A DNA stretch of 38,578 nt from Paracoccaceae bacterium (GTDB lineage: Bacteria; Pseudomonadota; Alphaproteobacteria; Rhodobacterales; Rhodobacteraceae): contig JAPYON010000010.1 in NCBI GenBank assembly GCA_029938175.1, positions 1 through 38,578 of the forward strand. The letters run 5' to 3'. Below the pieces are notes generated by a model that saw only the letters and a list, made by a program, of their open reading frames with translations, did no database searches and had not been told where the DNA came from. The translations under genes and the position numbers were made by a program. Numbering within the stretch: the stretch's first letter is position 1; each line of letters starts with the position of its first letter. Below are positions 37,170-38,578 of the stretch, one piece after another.

Positions 37170-37667
37170 ATGAGTGATGAAGTCAACCCAGTAGAAAATG
37201 ACTTAGCGGCAGGAACAGACGTAAAAAATGGAATGAGGAAGTGCCAATTTTGCAAAGAGCAGATAATTGAAGACGCTATAAAATGTAAGCATTGCGGAAG
37301 CGTTCTTGTACCTATTGGCGATAACTTTCATTCAGCTAATGTAAATGCATCTGGTGGCGGTATAAATCAGTCCGTTCAAATTGTTTCGCCGCCTACTCCA
37401 CAAAAAAGCGATTATGTAATTCATCCTACTGCAAACTATAATAGCATGCTTGGACATGGTTGGGCTGGACTGGTTATTGCGTTTATTCTTCTTTCTATCA
37501 TTGGTAGCTATGGGGACGAGGATGCAATTGGTATTGCTGTTCTTGGGGCGGCAATAGTAATTCCATGGATGATTTGGCTCATTAACAAACCATATGCGAA
37601 CAAAGTTCTTCCTGCGATCACAATAATAATGGTTACATTTGGTTTAATTGTTTCGTTTCAAATGTAG
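37170..37667 (+). CDS. Zinc-ribbon membrane protein of the islet
   Basis: A 165-residue protein with an N-terminal zinc ribbon, CQFCKEQI and CKHCGSVL, giving four cysteines at about residues 25, 28, 39 and 42. A linker rich in Gly, Ser, Val and Asn (ANVNASGGGINQSVQIV) follows, and then three hydrophobic helices (GWAGLVIAFILLSIIGSY, AIGIAVLGAAIVIPWMIWLI and VLPAITIIMVTFGLIV). The gene lies one base after the small membrane gene, so both are made together. Function is unknown. Base use is AT-rich, so it was probably acquired. Confidence 0.82.
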   Translation: MSDEVNPVENDLAAGTDVKNGMRKCQFCKEQIIEDAIKCKHCGSVLVPIGDNFHSANVNASGGGINQSVQIVSPPTPQKSDYVIHPTANYNSMLGHGWAGLVIAFILLSIIGSYGDEDAIGIAVLGAAIVIPWMIWLINKPYANKVLPAITIIMVTFGLIVSFQM

Positions 37668-37771
37668 TGCTGCGGGTACTGTGAATGCGAAATTGGATGT
37701 TCTCAGACGGTATCGCCTGTAAGGTCCGGTTGCTCGAGAGACATCCTGTATGTTGATTATAGTTTTTCTCT

Positions 37772-37813
37772 TTCTCGTACAAAACCCGTACAGGACGTTC
37801 TGCTTTCGTCCAA
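37772..37813 (+). repeat. Direct repeat, copy B (42 bp)
   Basis: This is the second copy of the 42-base repeat at 36685-36726, with 40 of 42 bases equal and the same orientation. Here the left arm of the hairpin is missing. It lies 104 bases after the zinc-ribbon gene, so the two copies bracket the cassette. Confidence 0.88.
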
Positions 37814-37871
37814 CATCGTAGAATTAATAATATATAAATCGCAAAACCTCTCTGGATGGTTTTTGTTGCCC

Positions 37872-38018
37872 ATGACACTTTTGTTTTCTTCACTATTCAC
37901 CTCTGATAGAGTTGAATTTGAAACAGTGGTAATAGTCTCCGTTGGTTCGATGTTATTTTCGGTACTATCTCTAACCCTCGTAGGGTTTGCCGTTGAGTGG
38001 GTGAAGCATGGGAAGTAA
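37872..38018 (+). CDS. Possible small membrane protein in the islet, 48 residues
   Basis: From ATG 37872 the frame reads TLLFSSLFTSDRVEFETVV followed by a membrane helix (IVSVGSMLFSVLSLTLVGFA) and WVKHGK. The same frame is open further upstream (YKSQNLSGWFLLP), through repeat copy B, so a longer protein with another start is possible, or a decayed gene. I do not recognise it and no clear ribosome binding site is present. Confidence 0.35.
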   Translation: MTLLFSSLFTSDRVEFETVVIVSVGSMLFSVLSLTLVGFAVEWVKHGK

Positions 38019-38034
38019 ACAGAACAACTAATAG

Positions 38035-38317
38035 CTACCCACAGAAGGTATTTCCGAAGCGACAAAGTATGAGGACCGTTTTCTCAACCCGGGACACGTG
38101 TCTATATGTCCAAAAACAGAAGAACGCTTTCCAGTCCAGACGTTAGGGCCATAGCCACGCATACGGAAAACGAGATGCGAATACCGTTTTTTGCTAAGAA
38201 AACCAACAATGAAGGCTTGGGCTTTTATTACTTGGGCGATCTCACAGCACTCACCGATAAATTCGAAGATACAACGATGGCGGAACTTCAGTATCTGTCG
38301 TGAAAATGGGAGCTTAA
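38035..38317 (+). pseudogene. C-terminal remnant of a DUF3427 helicase
   Basis: Joined frames read LPTEGISEATKYEDRFLNPG, then (second frame) SKNRRTLSSPDVRAIATHTE, MRIPFFAKKTNNEGLGFYYL and DTTMAEL, and (third frame) SVSVVKMGA to a TAA at 38317. The words YEDRFxxP, SxNRRTLxSP, a phage-like PFFAKK core and FYYLGDL are those of the DUF3427 domain, which forms the C-terminus of large SF2 helicases with a PLD-type nuclease, many of them linked to restriction or defence. Frame breaks lie near 38100 and 38290. The helicase itself is absent. Confidence 0.6.
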
Positions 38318-38496
38318 TGGAAATGTCCCGCGAGTAACTGCATATCTACATATACACGTGCGCTTTGAGCAATGGTTGTCCAAGCCGACACCGGGTAGCT
38401 ATCCAACAAAGAATTGGCAAGCTGCCGTTCGGCCCGCGTTAACGTGTCAAACTTTGCCTGAAGTTTTTCCGCGATGATGGCTTCAGGAGCCGTCAA
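38314..38496 (-). pseudogene. MurR/RpiR family regulator, N-terminal fragment
   Basis: From a TTG at 38496, with AGAGGGAATAAGA upstream, the frame reads APEAIIAEKLQAKFDTLTRA, ERQLANSLLDSYPVS and TIAQSARV, which is the start of the RpiR-type helix-turn-helix (HTH_6) domain. After the valine near residue 47 the similarity stops. Thirteen unrelated residues follow up to a TAA that lies within the DUF3427 remnant's stop region. The SIS domain and the second half of the DNA-binding domain are missing. So this marks the far edge of the islet. Confidence 0.65.
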
Positions 38497-38578
38497 TCTT
38501 ATTCCCTCTGATCTTTATATAAATTTGGGGCTGACCCAGATAACTAGTTCAAATACATTCTAACCCATTGTCTTAACT

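Overview
The window looks like a chromosomal segment of an alphaproteobacterium of the Rhodobacterales/Rhodobacteraceae type. Reasons: a groES-groEL operon under a perfect CIRCE element, a GroEL with the GGM-rich tail, the purE-purK pair, and many small conserved families that I recall from roseobacters (YdcH/DUF465, DUF2161, DUF5671 with its partner gene, YggT with YggU, a 4HBT-like thioesterase, an EI24 protein). Most of it is moderately GC-rich. The last about 2 kb, beyond a tRNA-Ser gene, is clearly AT-rich. The genus cannot be fixed from the sequence alone.

Layout. 1..2221: end of an APS kinase domain (sulfate assimilation), a YdcH-like protein, and purE-purK (purine synthesis). 2225..4753: an EamA-transporter remnant, then groEL and groES on the minus strand with terminator, promoter and CIRCE. 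4836..9753: a DUF2161 nuclease-like protein, Mn-dependent pyrophosphatase, a HAD phosphatase, an SDR, a MaoC hydratase and RibF. 9844..13739: a broken DUF5671 gene with its intact partner, a D-amino acid transaminase, a conserved hypothetical gene, a broken receiver-domain gene, CbiB and a VOC gene with an amber codon. 13861..17144: a thiolase, a YbfF-type hydrolase and an iron alcohol dehydrogenase. 17308..22952: a broken Ala-rich protein, argG, a DUF3592 protein, a GNAT enzyme, a class V aminotransferase, periplasmic MsrA, a broken yggU and yggT. 23021..31303: a metallo-beta-lactamase-fold protein, a broken thioesterase, a Gfo/Idh/MocA oxidoreductase, an MFS transporter, a phytase-like protein, a LOG protein, dapD with a coupled small gene, a broken uspA and a MarR-type regulator. 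31562..36408: a SulP transporter, a DEAD-box helicase, a nitroreductase and a broken EI24 gene. 36474..38496: tRNA-Ser(GCU), an AT-rich islet with a hairpin and a 42-bp direct repeat, a two-gene membrane/zinc-ribbon cassette, the C-terminal remnant of a DUF3427 helicase and a truncated RpiR regulator.

The most striking property is gene decay. I count eleven broken or remnant genes in 38.6 kb: nine through the ordinary chromosome and two at the islet end. The lesions are in-frame nonsense codons (VOC codon 10, a thioesterase Trp position, uspA codon 2, an Ala-rich protein), one- or two-base frameshifts (yggU, EI24, receiver, uspA, thioesterase), an internal deletion (DUF5671) and truncations (EamA, DUF3427, RpiR). 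The core genes (groEL, argG, dapD, purE, purK, ribF and the helicase) are intact. This argues for real, selective gene loss rather than a poor assembly, and fits a lineage in an early phase of genome reduction. No CRISPR array, prophage or complete insertion sequence was seen. The islet next to tRNA-Ser is the best candidate for foreign DNA.
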